Of a stretch of 64,000 nt of DNA, positions 9,322 to 20,292 are shown piece after piece. Within the stretch, counting starts at the first letter, position 1. The number at the start of each line of letters is the position of its first letter. Below the pieces are notes generated by a model. It worked only from the letters and a program-made list of their open reading frames with translations. It ran no database searches and was not told where the DNA came from. Location of the stretch: NCBI RefSeq assembly GCF_000315915.1, contig NC_020190.1, positions 558,001 to 622,000 on the forward strand. The letters are read 5' to 3'. A program made the position numbers and the translations under genes. This DNA is from Henningerozyma blattae CBS 6284. Lineage: Eukaryota > Ascomycota > Saccharomycetes > Saccharomycetales > Saccharomycetaceae.

Positions 9322-9545
9322 ACAATTAATGTCTACAATGTCTATCGTTAATAAACGAATTATGCAGTAAAAAAGCAAAATTAAAGTAATAATTAAAGAA
9401 TACATACTCCAAAGAAATAAATTGTCACTTTACTGATAATTTAGATAGCTCAATTTTGCTTGTTAAAGAGATAATACAACTTTTAGTATTTAATATAGAA
9501 TTACTATAGCAGAGAGCTATTCTATAAAACTTACAACTAAAGAAT

Positions 9546-11342
9546 ATGGCACCAGCACGCAATACAAATAATGAAGATCCTTATGGATTAAATGAAGTTG
9601 ATGATTTTGCTAGAAAGAGTGAGAAAATTTTATTTGAAAACTCAACTTTGGCTAATCGGAGAGATGAAAGTGACGATAACCCAGATGACGAAGAAGAGGA
9701 AGTCTTAGCCATTGATGAAAGCTCATCATCAGAAGATGAAAGTCAGGATGAAACTGCTGCTCAGTTAGATGGTGCAGATGCCTATAAGAAAATTTTTGGC
9801 AGAAAAATGGATACCTATAACTCTGCAGAGGAGAACGAAAATGCAATGTTGGATCAAGAGAATGCTTGGGGTGTTTCTAAAAGCGAATATTATGGTGCTG
9901 ATGATTTAGATGACGATGAAACAGCTAAGGAAATTGAGAAAGAAGCTCTTCGTCAACAAAAGAAACACCTTGAAGAACTTAACATGGGTGACTATTTAGA
10001 TGATGAAATTGAAGAGGAGTGGGTAAAAGATGCCAAAGAATTCGATGTAGGTGAATTTAAAGAATCAACAAAGCAAGAAGGCAATTCTGTATCTATTAAT
10101 GATATTTTGAACATGGACTTAGCAGGTAAAAAAAACTATTTACAATCAATGATTCCTGAATTTTTCCCCTTAAGTCAGGAACTAACTCAACTAACGTCCA
10201 CTTTAAAGGAATTAAAATCACAAGAGCAAACGGAATTTATTAAATTAAAAGTTTTGGCCCTATCAGGGTACTTAGGTACAATTTCTTCTTATTTTGGCTT
10301 ATTACTAAGTGAGTTAAACAATAATGAAGACTTTACAAGTATGAAGGAACATCCTGTGATGGAGTCTATCCTAACATCTAAAGAAATATGGAGACAAGCT
10401 AATGAATTGCCTGATAGTTTTGAAAATACAAAATCTTCTAATGTTGACGAAGAGCAAGTATCTGAAGATGAGGAAGTTGATAATAATCTTGAAACTTTGG
10501 ACGAAAATATATTGCAAACTGTTGATGATGTCGCAAACCCTGATGGCATGGTTCACGTGCATACTAATAATCAATCAGATATAGATGAAGAGGAAGAAAG
10601 TGAAGTAGATTTAGATGATTTTGAAGAATATGTTGCTCAACCACGTATAGCGAACGAGCTACCATTTGAAAAATCAGCATTAGAAAATGATGACTATGTT
10701 GAAAGTGAAATGCTAGATATTGATGCCCAAGAAAAGATGGCAAGGAAGAAAACATTACGCTTCTATACAGCTAAGATTGATCAACAAGACAAAAAGAAAA
10801 AAGTTAAATTTAACGGTGATGATGATATACCCTACAAAGAACGACTATACAAGAGACAACAGCAATTAATTGAAGAAGCTCGCAAGCGTGGTTTATCTGA
10901 TTCAAATGGTGCTGACTTGGACGATAATGATTATAAGTCTGAAGATGAAGCTGCTTCCAAGGTAGTAAACACTGCAGGTGAAAATGATTATTATAACGAA
11001 ATTAAAGCTTCTCTAAACCAAAAGAAAGAAGCCCGTATTCAGGCTCATAAAAAGGCTCAACTTGCAGCCAGAGATGGTAAATTAGCTGAACTAGCAGAAG
11101 AGGTTGGTGTTGAAGGTAAGCGTGCTATTAACTATCAAATTTTGAAGAACAAGGGTTTAACACCAAACAGAAAGAAAGAAAACAGAAACTCACGTGTAAA
11201 GAAGAGAAAGAGATACGAAAAGGCACAAAAGAAATTAAAATCGGTACGTGCTGTTTATTCTGGTGGCCAGTCAGGTGCATATGAGGGTGAAAAGACCGGT
11301 ATCAAGAAGAATCTGTCAAGATCTGTTCGGTTTAAAAATTAG
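9546..11342 (+). CDS. SAS10: Sas10/Utp3, U3 snoRNP small-subunit processome protein
   Basis: Sas10 (Utp3) is an essential nucleolar component of the U3-containing small-subunit processome needed for 18S rRNA production; it was first named for derepression of silencing when overexpressed. The 598-residue product (S. cerevisiae 610) starts with PYGLNEVDDFARKSEKILFE, has long acidic runs, a central Sas10/Utp3/C1D-type helical region (about 195-300) and a basic C-terminal Sas10 domain (GKRAINYQILKNKGLTPNRK, then VYSGGQSGAYEGEKTGIKK). It lies between RPC53 and MSH5 as in S. cerevisiae and has a textbook RRPE plus PAC promoter. The C-terminal third is the best conserved part. Certain identification. 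Confidence 0.97.
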   Translation: MAPARNTNNEDPYGLNEVDDFARKSEKILFENSTLANRRDESDDNPDDEEEEVLAIDESSSSEDESQDETAAQLDGADAYKKIFGRKMDTYNSAEENENAMLDQENAWGVSKSEYYGADDLDDDETAKEIEKEALRQQKKHLEELNMGDYLDDEIEEEWVKDAKEFDVGEFKESTKQEGNSVSINDILNMDLAGKKNYLQSMIPEFFPLSQELTQLTSTLKELKSQEQTEFIKLKVLALSGYLGTISSYFGLLLSELNNNEDFTSMKEHPVMESILTSKEIWRQANELPDSFENTKSSNVDEEQVSEDEEVDNNLETLDENILQTVDDVANPDGMVHVHTNNQSDIDEEEESEVDLDDFEEYVAQPRIANELPFEKSALENDDYVESEMLDIDAQEKMARKKTLRFYTAKIDQQDKKKKVKFNGDDDIPYKERLYKRQQQLIEEARKRGLSDSNGADLDDNDYKSEDEAASKVVNTAGENDYYNEIKASLNQKKEARIQAHKKAQLAARDGKLAELAEEVGVEGKRAINYQILKNKGLTPNRKKENRNSRVKKRKRYEKAQKKLKSVRAVYSGGQSGAYEGEKTGIKKNLSRSVRFKN

Positions 11343-11570
11343 TTGTATCGTTTCTGTTCTTTAGATATTCGATCTATGTACGGATATTTGGTTTTAATAA
11401 ATTGGGTACTTTAATTATATGAACTATATAATCTCTGTATAATAATATATAAAATAATGCCGCATATAATTGAGGCATACAAAAAATAGTGCATTCTCCA
11501 AGATTTCATAGCAAATATATTTCAATTAGAGTAAATATGTAAGTTAAGCGTTGGTATTTAAACCTAAAGA

Positions 11571-14306
11571 TCAAACGCTAGAATATTCTATTATTTCTCT
11601 TAGTTTATCTTTTAAATCAGTACTAGATAATATTCCATCTAAATCTAAATCCCACTTCATGAACCTTTTTACAATTTCTTTATTCTTAGATAAATCTTGC
11701 AACTCATCTTCTGTTAGGCTACAGCATTCTTGAATAATATCTGATCCAGAATATTGAAACTTCATTAGCTTCTCTCCTCTCTGGATTATTGAAATAGGTA
11801 TCCCACAAAGCTTAGCACAGTATATTCCAAAAGATCGTTCAGTGATCCCTTCGAGTATACGGTATAAAAAAGTGATACCTATATCTAAGGTTGATATATT
11901 GGACGAAATATAAATATGTTTGTTTTGAGAGATATCTTGAAGTAGAATTTCAGTTTGATAAAATTTAATGCCAGCAATGTTTTTTCCAAGTATTGATGGT
12001 TTAAAAAGCTCATGGAAATGTGTAGAGGCTATAATTAGAGGACAATTCTTATCTTTGCTAAGAGATTTAAGAATGCCACCAAATATTGCTGGCCCATCCA
12101 CCATATCGGTTCCCTTCCCATATTCATCAATTAAAACTAGGCTTCGTTCTGTGGCTGAATGCAGACATTTGGACATTTGTTTAGAATCTCTTTCAAATGT
12201 ACTTTCAAAAGTATACAAAGTTTCTTGGGACTTAATGTTGGTTAATATTTTATCCACTACAGATAACTTTGCCATTTCTGCTGGTACATAGCAACCGATC
12301 TGTGCTAAGAAGACTATTAATCCAATTTGTGTTAAAAACACTGATTTTCCGGAAGCATTGGCCCCTGTAAGTAATACTATTCTTTGATAAGATGACGGAT
12401 TCTGTGTTTGCTGTATATTTGAAGCGTTTTCTGTGATATTTGTAGAGGTATTAAATGTACCTCCATTTATATATGTATCGTTTGTGATATAGCTCTCTAC
12501 AAAGTTTTCGTAAAGAGGATGCCGTCCCTTTTTTATATCAATGAGGCAACAGTCATCTACTAATAATGGTTCAGTATAATTTCTTTCTTGGCTAACTCTT
12601 GCAAGAGAAAGAAACACATCTAATTCAATTACAAAGTCAGAAAATTGTGTTAATATTGTTCTATAGTTTCTAATACAATCAGATAGTTTCTGTAGAACTT
12701 CAATCTCTAAATCAGACAAATTTCCATATACATCACCATACTCATTATCAAGGGTTTCTGTAAATTCATTTTTATAATAAATATTAGTAGAAGTTCTAAA
12801 TATTTCTTTCCATTCTTTTTGAAAGCTGCTTTTGGTTAGTAATTCTTCAAGAGAATTGTCTACTGTAAGTAGATAGCCTAGTTGTGGTATATAAATAGCA
12901 TTAACGTAGTGATCATTTAACGTATTGGAGAAAGAATGTGATTCCTCTAGCTCTTCTAACAACTTCATTTGTACTTCTTCAGCTAGGCTCCCTAAAATAT
13001 TTTCCAATTGGTTATAAATATTTCTAAACTCATCTAATTGAGCATTAATGTCTTCATTGATTACTAAATGATTGCTATTCTGTGAATTCTCGAAGTCAAT
13101 GGTTCTTTGTATCTCATCCAGTATTATTTCTAAAACCTCTATCTGTGAGTATTGTAGGATATTTGCAAACAATGAATCTGTTGCATTATCAAGATATAAA
13201 CATTCGATCAACTTATACAATTTGATACTACTTACCAAAAACTTTTTTAGCTTTTTCCATTTGATAAATGAAATATTACCAGAAAATATTTGATTTAGAA
13301 TTGGTTGAATATTAATAATATTTTTGATTTCAGAGCATATATCTTCAAAATAATTACTGTTTGTTTTTTCGAGTAATGTCTTTAGAACGCTATGTCTTTT
13401 TCGTATTTTTCGAATATCAGAAAGAGGATACTTAAGCCAAGAAATTAAAAGTTTCTTAGCAGCTTCAGTTGAGGTATGATCTAATAAGTCTAGTATATTT
13501 TCACTTTTATCTTTTTTATTCTTACCTTGGTCAGACTTATTCCCAAAAGGTAATATACGTAATGAAGAGATTGTGTTATAATCTAAAAATATTTTATCAC
13601 TGACAAATAGTTGTTTTAAGTTTCTTATAAGATAAATGCTTTTTTTTGCATTTATGTCTTCTTTTGCAGCTGTGACACTATTTTTTGAAACAATTTCAGT
13701 ATTTACCATATTTTTGAGATAGTTTAAGCAGCATACCAAACAACTTTTTGTTACGAGTAAATTATTTTCCATAATACTATTTTTATGGTCATTATTTGGA
13801 AAAATACATTCAATAAGCAGCCTTTCCTGTTTTGATTGTATCTGAATCAAATCTTTAAAATCTTCTGTAAACTTTCTAAATTCACTGATAGGTCTAAATT
13901 CTATTTCAAAATTCAAAGAATTAGATAACTGTTCTATAATTTTTACAGTCTGTTCATCAAAGTTAGTAGAAAGAAGACAAACCGAAGGTAAATTGTCTGT
14001 AATCAATGCTTCAATTATAGAATTAAGGTCATTGGGTATTTTGTTAATAGTATATACTTCATCATCTTTGTTTGAATTCAAAGATTTTTTCTGTTTTTTT
14101 GAAGTTGCTAATCCTTCTATTTTGTAATCCTCTTCAAATATTTTTAAAGTTTTACTTTGAGATTCTAAAATAGAACATCCTAAACTATTATTTACAATAT
14201 CGAAGCAAATTATTGATTCACCTTGGGGTCCTGCAAAGTCATCATCTTCTTCAATAAATATATTTTCTTGTTCGATATCTTCGCCTTCAATAGGGTATTC
14301 ATTCAT
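11571..14306 (-). CDS. MSH5: Msh5, meiotic MutS homologue
   Basis: Msh5 forms the Msh4-Msh5 clamp that stabilises double-Holliday-junction intermediates and promotes interference-dependent crossovers in meiosis; it does not do mismatch repair. The 911-residue product (S. cerevisiae 901) lacks the MutS mismatch-recognition domain and has the core clamp region followed by the ATPase domain. Walker A is GANASGKS at residues 648-655, followed by the MutS signatures YTFESTFERDSKQM and LVLIDEYGKGTDMVDGPAI and the switch ASTHFHELF. It is convergent with SAS10. A URS1-like TAACCGCCAA near 14459-14468 differs at two of ten positions from consensus and might give meiotic control, but this is weak. Confidence 0.96.
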   Translation of the reverse strand: MNEYPIEGEDIEQENIFIEEDDDFAGPQGESIICFDIVNNSLGCSILESQSKTLKIFEEDYKIEGLATSKKQKKSLNSNKDDEVYTINKIPNDLNSIIEALITDNLPSVCLLSTNFDEQTVKIIEQLSNSLNFEIEFRPISEFRKFTEDFKDLIQIQSKQERLLIECIFPNNDHKNSIMENNLLVTKSCLVCCLNYLKNMVNTEIVSKNSVTAAKEDINAKKSIYLIRNLKQLFVSDKIFLDYNTISSLRILPFGNKSDQGKNKKDKSENILDLLDHTSTEAAKKLLISWLKYPLSDIRKIRKRHSVLKTLLEKTNSNYFEDICSEIKNIINIQPILNQIFSGNISFIKWKKLKKFLVSSIKLYKLIECLYLDNATDSLFANILQYSQIEVLEIILDEIQRTIDFENSQNSNHLVINEDINAQLDEFRNIYNQLENILGSLAEEVQMKLLEELEESHSFSNTLNDHYVNAIYIPQLGYLLTVDNSLEELLTKSSFQKEWKEIFRTSTNIYYKNEFTETLDNEYGDVYGNLSDLEIEVLQKLSDCIRNYRTILTQFSDFVIELDVFLSLARVSQERNYTEPLLVDDCCLIDIKKGRHPLYENFVESYITNDTYINGGTFNTSTNITENASNIQQTQNPSSYQRIVLLTGANASGKSVFLTQIGLIVFLAQIGCYVPAEMAKLSVVDKILTNIKSQETLYTFESTFERDSKQMSKCLHSATERSLVLIDEYGKGTDMVDGPAIFGGILKSLSKDKNCPLIIASTHFHELFKPSILGKNIAGIKFYQTEILLQDISQNKHIYISSNISTLDIGITFLYRILEGITERSFGIYCAKLCGIPISIIQRGEKLMKFQYSGSDIIQECCSLTEDELQDLSKNKEIVKRFMKWDLDLDGILSSTDLKDKLREIIEYSSV

Positions 14307-15090
14307 ATCTTGTTGAATAATATCAGCTTTGGTAAAATTTTGAAAAGGGTGCCTTACTTATTTAAAAACAAAGTATCTAGCTTTTTTGATAAGTTTGATT
14401 TAGTATGATAGCATTGTTTTTCTATGCAGATCTTTTTATCCCTTTTTCGGACTTTCTCTAACCGCCAAGGCTTGAATAGTTAGAACCCAAAAAATTAAAT
14501 TAAAATAGAGAAGACAAAAATAAAGACCCTAATATAAATTTTTTTTTTTATCTCTGAGTGAAACTGATTTTTGCCTCAGCCTTTATTATTTTAAGTAGTC
14601 TACTAAATTTATTATAGATATCGATTAAACTAAAAAACAAACTATATGCATAATTATTTATGAAATTAGAAATAAAGAGAAATGGAATAAATATTGTACT
14701 AAATTTTAATGCGATAACTATAATGTGACGTTTAACAACTAGATCCCTTCAAAAAATAAAAGATGCTAATATATTATAATGAAGTGATAGCAATAATAGT
14801 ACAGATTAGGATTTGTTAAAAGTTTAATAGTATGGAACAAAAATGCAAAATAGGTAAATATAGAAAGAAAATACAGAGAAATATAATGGGGGAAAGAAAA
14901 ATTAAAGGAAAAATGCAAAATGGAGATTGTAAGTAATTTGAAGTTATTATTGAATGTTATTAACCAGGGAGAGAAAGTTTGTTCTTTAAGGGAAACTTGA
15001 GTGTTAGTTTGAGGAAATAAATTGAAATAAGGTACAAGGAATAAAATTGTCAAGCATAACCATTAGAAATCATAATCTAAGAAGATTCTA
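14307..15090. other. Intergenic: MSH5 upstream and CLB3 3' flank
   Basis: These 784 bp lie between the CLB3 stop and the MSH5 start. Apart from a weak URS1-like match near 14459 and A/T runs I see nothing. A 95-codon open frame at 14766-15053 is T-rich and hydrophobic with no family pattern and is probably chance. Confidence 0.5.
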
Positions 15091-16632
15091 TTAATGATTG
15101 CTATCCATTTTACGTTCGGCACGATCAATCCATTTAGATACAATTTGGGCTGAATGATGTTGTCTACGTTCAGAGTATTTTTTCCAAATGGCTTCATGTT
15201 TGGTTTGAGCATATCTACAATTTTCTAAAATTAGTGTTGCTAGTGGAAAAATTTGATCTTGGGTATATCCTGAATAATAAACATGTTTTGCCGTCCATTC
15301 TTTCTGTTGTAAAATAACTCTACTTAAAAAATAAGCACCTGCAGCCAACCAACTTGGTGGAGCAGAAATCAATCTCGAATCCATTATAGTTGTTTCTAGT
15401 AAATATTTCGCTAGAGTTCTTATATCATATTCATAATCATCTGCTTTACTAATTCGTCTTAGAAAAGACATCGGGCCAGGCCAACCAATTTCAAAATTTA
15501 AAGTATCAATCATGAATCTCTCTGCCTTAATGACATCATCCCGCGAATACGCATTAGCTAACATGTAAACTATATCCTTCAAAGCAGGACAGTTAATTTC
15601 CTCAAATTTTGAAGCAATAAATAAAGCTGCAGCACCGACCAATTGAAATTTATTTAATGTAACAATGCTTAAACTTAAGAATCTATCAATTATGTTAACC
15701 GTTAAATATAAAGTTTCTGGCAGCAAATTAAATCTTGCATGAACTTGAACAATCCAATCAATTAATGTACTCCTGAAAGACCACTTTAGCTCAGGTTGAT
15801 CTTTCATATAATTTGGATTAGGAGAGTATTTAATTTCAATTTCATTCAGGTACTTGAATATATCATTGGCTAATTCTGAAACCATTACTACGTCATAGGT
15901 ATCATCATCCATTGGGTCTGGTGTATCTCTATGATAAAGATGATACGCTTCTTGAAATAATAGCTTAGACTTTTCTGAATATTCAGGTAATAAAGGTCCT
16001 AAAAATTCATCTTCCTCGTCTTCTTCTTCAGCTCCATTTTCTTCGTCAGCAATAGCATTCTCTTGCTGTTCAACTTCTTCATCTTCTTCGTCTAAAAATT
16101 CTTCCTCTTCCTCGACGTCTTCTTCATCATCATCAACATCAGCATCTTCTTCTTCTTCTTCCTCTGCATTATGAGTTAAATTACTATCAGAGTTGCTAGT
16201 CGTAGTGTTTAATAATATTCTATTTTCAATTTCAATATCATTATCTAATAATGATTCATCGTCTAATTCCTTTACATAATATTCTTCTTTTCTTTGTTGC
16301 TGTGAATTTGAACTTTTATTAATTATTAGATTGGTATTACTACTATTACTATTGATCTTATTTAAATTAACGACAGGATGGCTTAAAGTTTGCTTTAGTT
16401 GTAAATTCGGGTTATGACCGTTTGAAGTATAATTTCCATTTGAAAGGCTGTTATGACTATTGTTGTTAATTTGAGAAGTAACATCACTTAAGGCGACACG
16501 ATGGCGGTGATGTCCTTGGAGCTGTTGTTGCATTGATGATTGTTGGTTTTGTCTCTTTAATGGATGCATTGAAGTAAAAGTATCAGTTTCGATTGGTGCT
16601 GAAGATCGGTTTCTATAATTTGAAGAGCTCAT
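15091..16632 (-). CDS. CLB3: B-type cyclin, Clb3/Clb4 class
   Basis: This is a mitotic B-type cyclin that activates Cdc28 in S phase and for spindle assembly. I start it at the ATG at 16632 (513 residues); the open frame extends seven codons further, but only to a TTG. A destruction box RVALSDVTS lies at residues 45-53, an acidic low-complexity stretch follows at about 155-210, and then two cyclin folds with LPETLYLTVNIIDRFLS, AALFIASKFEEINCP and GWPGPMSFLRRISKADDYEY. The last motifs, and PDPMDDDTYDVVMV, match Clb3/Clb4 and not Clb1/2. Neighbours MSH5 and CMR1 correspond to YDL154-156, so by synteny it is CLB3; the paralogue CLB4 is not in this window. A 620-nt leader without any AUG precedes it. 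Confidence 0.93.
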   Translation of the reverse strand: MSSSNYRNRSSAPIETDTFTSMHPLKRQNQQSSMQQQLQGHHRHRVALSDVTSQINNNSHNSLSNGNYTSNGHNPNLQLKQTLSHPVVNLNKINSNSSNTNLIINKSSNSQQQRKEEYYVKELDDESLLDNDIEIENRILLNTTTSNSDSNLTHNAEEEEEEDADVDDDEEDVEEEEEFLDEEDEEVEQQENAIADEENGAEEEDEEDEFLGPLLPEYSEKSKLLFQEAYHLYHRDTPDPMDDDTYDVVMVSELANDIFKYLNEIEIKYSPNPNYMKDQPELKWSFRSTLIDWIVQVHARFNLLPETLYLTVNIIDRFLSLSIVTLNKFQLVGAAALFIASKFEEINCPALKDIVYMLANAYSRDDVIKAERFMIDTLNFEIGWPGPMSFLRRISKADDYEYDIRTLAKYLLETTIMDSRLISAPPSWLAAGAYFLSRVILQQKEWTAKHVYYSGYTQDQIFPLATLILENCRYAQTKHEAIWKKYSERRQHHSAQIVSKWIDRAERKMDSNH

Positions 16633-18334
16633 TGTAGTTTTTTTTAGAAACAATAAGGCTAGCGGTTAAAAAATGGTTTGTTTATAAGTGTTTATGAAAA
16701 TGGTTTATATTCTTTAAAAAAAATCAAAGCTAGTTGTAAATAGGAGCAGGAGTGATTTCGATTGTTGTAATTTTTTTCAACTGTTGTATTTTTTAACTTG
16801 TATGAATTAAAAGATCAAAATAAAATATTAAAAATTAGGAATAGAAGAGAATTGAAATCTGGAAAAGAAAAAAATTTAAAAAAATGTTATACTTGAAGTA
16901 TTCAAGATACAGTGAATTAGGTGTAGTATTAGTTATTATTGTTAATTAAATTTGAAATTGTGCAGTTGATCGAAAGATACTTGAGCAGGAAACAACCAGG
17001 TCAAATGAAATCGAGAGTAATTGAGTTTTTAGTGATGCTAATTTTTCTGTTGTTGCAGATTCAATACGTCAAACCCAACAATAGGATATGAAGAGTTGGA
17101 GGCAGATGTAGATGTGGTAGCACAAAGAGAGAATTGAATCTACAGATCTTCAAATAACAGGTCGCAAATGAAGAAAGCAATACAATAAAAATATCGGATC
17201 AGTGAGTATTGGTGATTCTTATATTATAATACAATGCTATATTGTAATACTATATCATATAATATACCAAAATGCAGAGTACAATTTTTTGTAGAGAAGC
17301 TTGAGAATAAATAAATAAATAAACAACAGCTAGAGAAAGAAACTAACTATCTTTGTGAGCTCCAAAAACAAAACAAACAAATAACTTTTTTTTTGTTTTT
17401 GAGATTTATCTTTATTTGGTTTAAACAAAAATTACCGATGGGGATGTTTTGTTTTTCCGCTTATTTTGGTTAAGAAGCTTTGTTTATTCGTTGTTTTTGT
17501 TTTCATTTTTCTCTTTTAGATTATTTATTTTTTTACCGAATGCGCGTCCTTTTAAGATGCCAGTAAAGTTTGTGTGATTTTTTTGTGACGCCCTTATAAC
17601 TGAAACTACTTGTCCAGTTTACATAAATTCTTGGGAGTATAATTATTAAGGAAATCTTGTCATGAATAGTATTGCTCAAAAAATTATTGAGGAGGTTTTC
17701 TTTGTAGTTCTAGTCACTAACAAGTATGTGAAAAGCTCTATTAGACTACAGCGGCTATTACAAATTAACGGGTGCCTGTGAAACAGTGTTTCATCCTAAG
17801 AAAAATATTAAAGAAAAAAAATATCATATGATTACTTCTTGACTATAGGTTCTTTCTCATGTCATACATTTGACATCTTTTACACAATATATCTTTTTAT
17901 TATCTACTTTTTATTTACTTTTAGACCCTTTTTTCTTGGCAAACTTTTATAAATTGTCATTAAAACACGAAATTAAAACAATTAAAATCTCTTCGGAAAA
18001 CCCTAAATAAGAAAAACATTTTAAGAATGAAAATCTTAAATACCATATTTAGGGGAAGGCCATAATATCAATAATAATAAGGCTCATGACTATTTAAGCT
18101 AAGTAATATTTGTTATCTCAAAAAACAAATATCAAGTTCTAAAAAGAGTATTATTATATCTAGTACTTTCTAAAGTTTAAAGTAAAGCTAGGAATTTATG
18201 AAAGCCGTAATATAAAATAGAAGAAATCATATTATTAATTTTTTTAATGTATAAAATTTACGTACTGTACATGAATTTTGTCTATATGGTTCTGTTTTTT
18301 TTTCTTTTTTATCTTTTAGGATTTGGTTTCTGTT
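16633..18334. other. Long CLB3 upstream region / CMR1 3' flank
   Basis: This 1.7-kb interval lies between the CLB3 start and the CMR1 stop, both minus strand. On the CLB3 sense strand no ATG occurs from 16633 to 17255 and G is scarce, so I read the first part as a very long 5' leader. Beyond it are A/T runs and a forkhead-like GTTTAAACAAA tract near 17419-17429. No reliable Mcm1 site and no gene is visible. Confidence 0.5.
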
Positions 18335-19975
18335 TTAATTATTTTCCTCCTTTTTTATTACATCCCCTTCAACCTTAACACTTTCATCAGCCAGAACCCT
18401 GTTTTCATCTGTAAAAAGAAAGATTTTACCACTTGAATTACCACCTGCAATCCAATTATTAATAGGATGCCATGCTATAACAGCCGGTACAGTGGCAGTC
18501 TTTAAATGGGCCAATTGTTGACCCTCACTATCGTATAGATCAATAGCTTTACCCATGTTTGCAATACCAAATACGTTTTGATTTGGCTTATATTTGGCCT
18601 TTAAAATACTTGTCCAACGCCCTGTTTGACAATTATGCTTAATTGTTATTTTTGGAGTTAGCTCTTGTTGAATATTATTTTCGTTTACATCAAATAATCT
18701 AATAGTATCATCATAACCATTACAAACTAAAGTATTATCGAATGGTGAATAGGAGATCGCAGATATACTTAATCTTGAATCATATGTTCCAATGATTTGA
18801 TGGCTTTCATAGTCATCATACTGTGACCATTCAGGTTCTTTCACAATTTTTCTAATGTCCCAAATTTTTAAAGTTCTATCTAAAGAACCAGTAGCTATTT
18901 CCCATGATCTTTTAGGGTTTATTGCAAAAGAACCGATTTTTTTGTTTGACAATCTTTTTATATCCAAATTCAAATTTTTATTATTCATTCTAATATCAAG
19001 AGTGGTAAATTCACCACTTAATGTTGTCAAATATATTTGATTTGGGTCCGAATAATTGAATTGAAAAGCACTAATTCCAAGATCATTACCATCTACATCC
19101 TTCAATTGAAGAATTTCATTACTTTCCATCGTATTCAAATCAATTGATCTAATAGTGCCATCATAAGAAGTTGTCAGAATTTTTGTTAAATCCGTGGGGA
19201 AACAATCAATTTCACTTACATTTTTCGTAAATAATTTTACTCTGGTGATATCAGGTTCCACCAAATCATCTTCCCCATTTTCAGATAATGGCTCATCTCT
19301 AACATTCCAAAATCCAAGATTTCCCACCTTATCACCTGCAATAATTAATTTTTTGTCTATTGATGGATGAAAAAATACTGATGAAATACGTTCATAAACA
19401 ATTTTAATTTCATTTGGTTGGAAAATATCATATAATTGTAAATCAAAATCTTCTTGTAACTTACTTAATTCAGGCTTATTTATTGTTTGATATTTTTTCA
19501 ATTCTTCAAAAAAATCTCCAGATGAAAAGTTCTTATTTGCTAAATATTTAAATTTATCTTGTAAAGAAGACTCATTTTCATCTTTTATAATATCACTTAA
19601 TTTGATATCACCTACTACAGGTGATTCTTTTAAGTCATCTATCAAAGATTCAAACCGATCAGATTCTAATGATGGTGATGATTGTTTCAAATTATTTAAT
19701 AATTGAGAATCACTTAAATTTGGTATACCTTCTGTAGTTACTGTTTCTCCTCTTAATCGACGAGATCTTCTAGTTGGGATTGGAGGAGGCTTTTGTGAAA
19801 CTTGCTTTTTTTTAATTGAACGAGCTGGTATAGTCTTTTTCTTCTCTTTTGTTATAATACCGGATTCCTTTTTAATTTGATTTGCTGTTCCTGTTAAACT
19901 TAATTTTTTCAAAATATCATTATTTCTTTTAATATTTTCAAGACGTTTTTTTTGGAATTCTGTTAATTCGACCAT
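18335..19975 (-). CDS. CMR1: Cmr1, WD40 DNA-damage and protein-quality-control protein
   Basis: Cmr1 is a nuclear WD40 protein that associates with chromatin at coding regions and goes to intranuclear quality-control foci under replication stress. The 546-residue product (S. cerevisiae 522) starts [19 protein letters not shown], almost identical to the yeast N-terminus. A basic segment [10 protein letters not shown] follows, then [13 protein letters not shown], and seven WD-type repeats from about residue 180. Signature pieces are [26 protein letters not shown] and [20 protein letters not shown]. It follows CLB3 as in S. cerevisiae (YDL155W/YDL156W). An ACGCGT MCB box 120 bp upstream fits G1/S expression by MBF. 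Confidence 0.96.
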   Translation of the reverse strand: MVELTEFQKKRLENIKRNNDILKKLSLTGTANQIKKESGIITKEKKKTIPARSIKKKQVSQKPPPIPTRRSRRLRGETVTTEGIPNLSDSQLLNNLKQSSPSLESDRFESLIDDLKESPVVGDIKLSDIIKDENESSLQDKFKYLANKNFSSGDFFEELKKYQTINKPELSKLQEDFDLQLYDIFQPNEIKIVYERISSVFFHPSIDKKLIIAGDKVGNLGFWNVRDEPLSENGEDDLVEPDITRVKLFTKNVSEIDCFPTDLTKILTTSYDGTIRSIDLNTMESNEILQLKDVDGNDLGISAFQFNYSDPNQIYLTTLSGEFTTLDIRMNNKNLNLDIKRLSNKKIGSFAINPKRSWEIATGSLDRTLKIWDIRKIVKEPEWSQYDDYESHQIIGTYDSRLSISAISYSPFDNTLVCNGYDDTIRLFDVNENNIQQELTPKITIKHNCQTGRWTSILKAKYKPNQNVFGIANMGKAIDLYDSEGQQLAHLKTATVPAVIAWHPINNWIAGGNSSGKIFLFTDENRVLADESVKVEGDVIKKEENN

Positions 19976-20292
19976 TTTAGCGAGATTTTTTCGTATTAAA
20001 ACAGTTTGAATATATTATGATTTCATTTTTTTTTTGTAGATGACTAGATTGATATAATATTAATCTTAAATTTCATGAGAATCTTAATCCCGTAACGCGT
20101 CAAAAATCGAGAATGCTGGAAACGAAAAAGAAAAAGACATCGATTTACATTCAATCATAATTAATCATTCATAATCAATTGTAACAATATTAAAAAAAAA
20201 CAAACAATTCAACAATTGCAAAAGGGAAGGAAGTTTGAAATAAAATATACTTAACAAAAAGGGAAAGTGATTATTATAAATAATACAGAATA
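19976..20292. promoter_or_regulatory. Divergent CMR1/YDL157C-like promoter
   Basis: A 317-bp divergent promoter. The only clear site is the MCB box ACGCGT at 20095-20100. The rest is A-rich sequence leading into the plus-strand gene. Confidence 0.6.
20095..20100. promoter_or_regulatory. MCB element (MBF site)
   Basis: ACGCGT (followed by C) is the exact Mlu I cell-cycle box bound by Mbp1/Swi6. It is 120 bp from the CMR1 ATG and about 190 bp from the divergent gene. CMR1 is the likely target, since it is a damage and replication-linked gene. Confidence 0.65.

Larger units (their letters stand above)
9050..9545. promoter_or_regulatory. Divergent RPC53/SAS10 promoter
   Basis: A 496-bp divergent promoter between a Pol III subunit gene and a ribosome-assembly gene, both members of the growth-regulated Ribi set. 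It contains a perfect RRPE and a perfect PAC box 13 bp apart near the middle, which could serve both genes. No coding frame is supported. Confidence 0.7.

Noticed and set aside
14766..15053. 95-codon minus-strand frame between MSH5 and CLB3
   Set aside because: Phe/Leu/Tyr-rich product of T-rich 3' flanking DNA with no family pattern.
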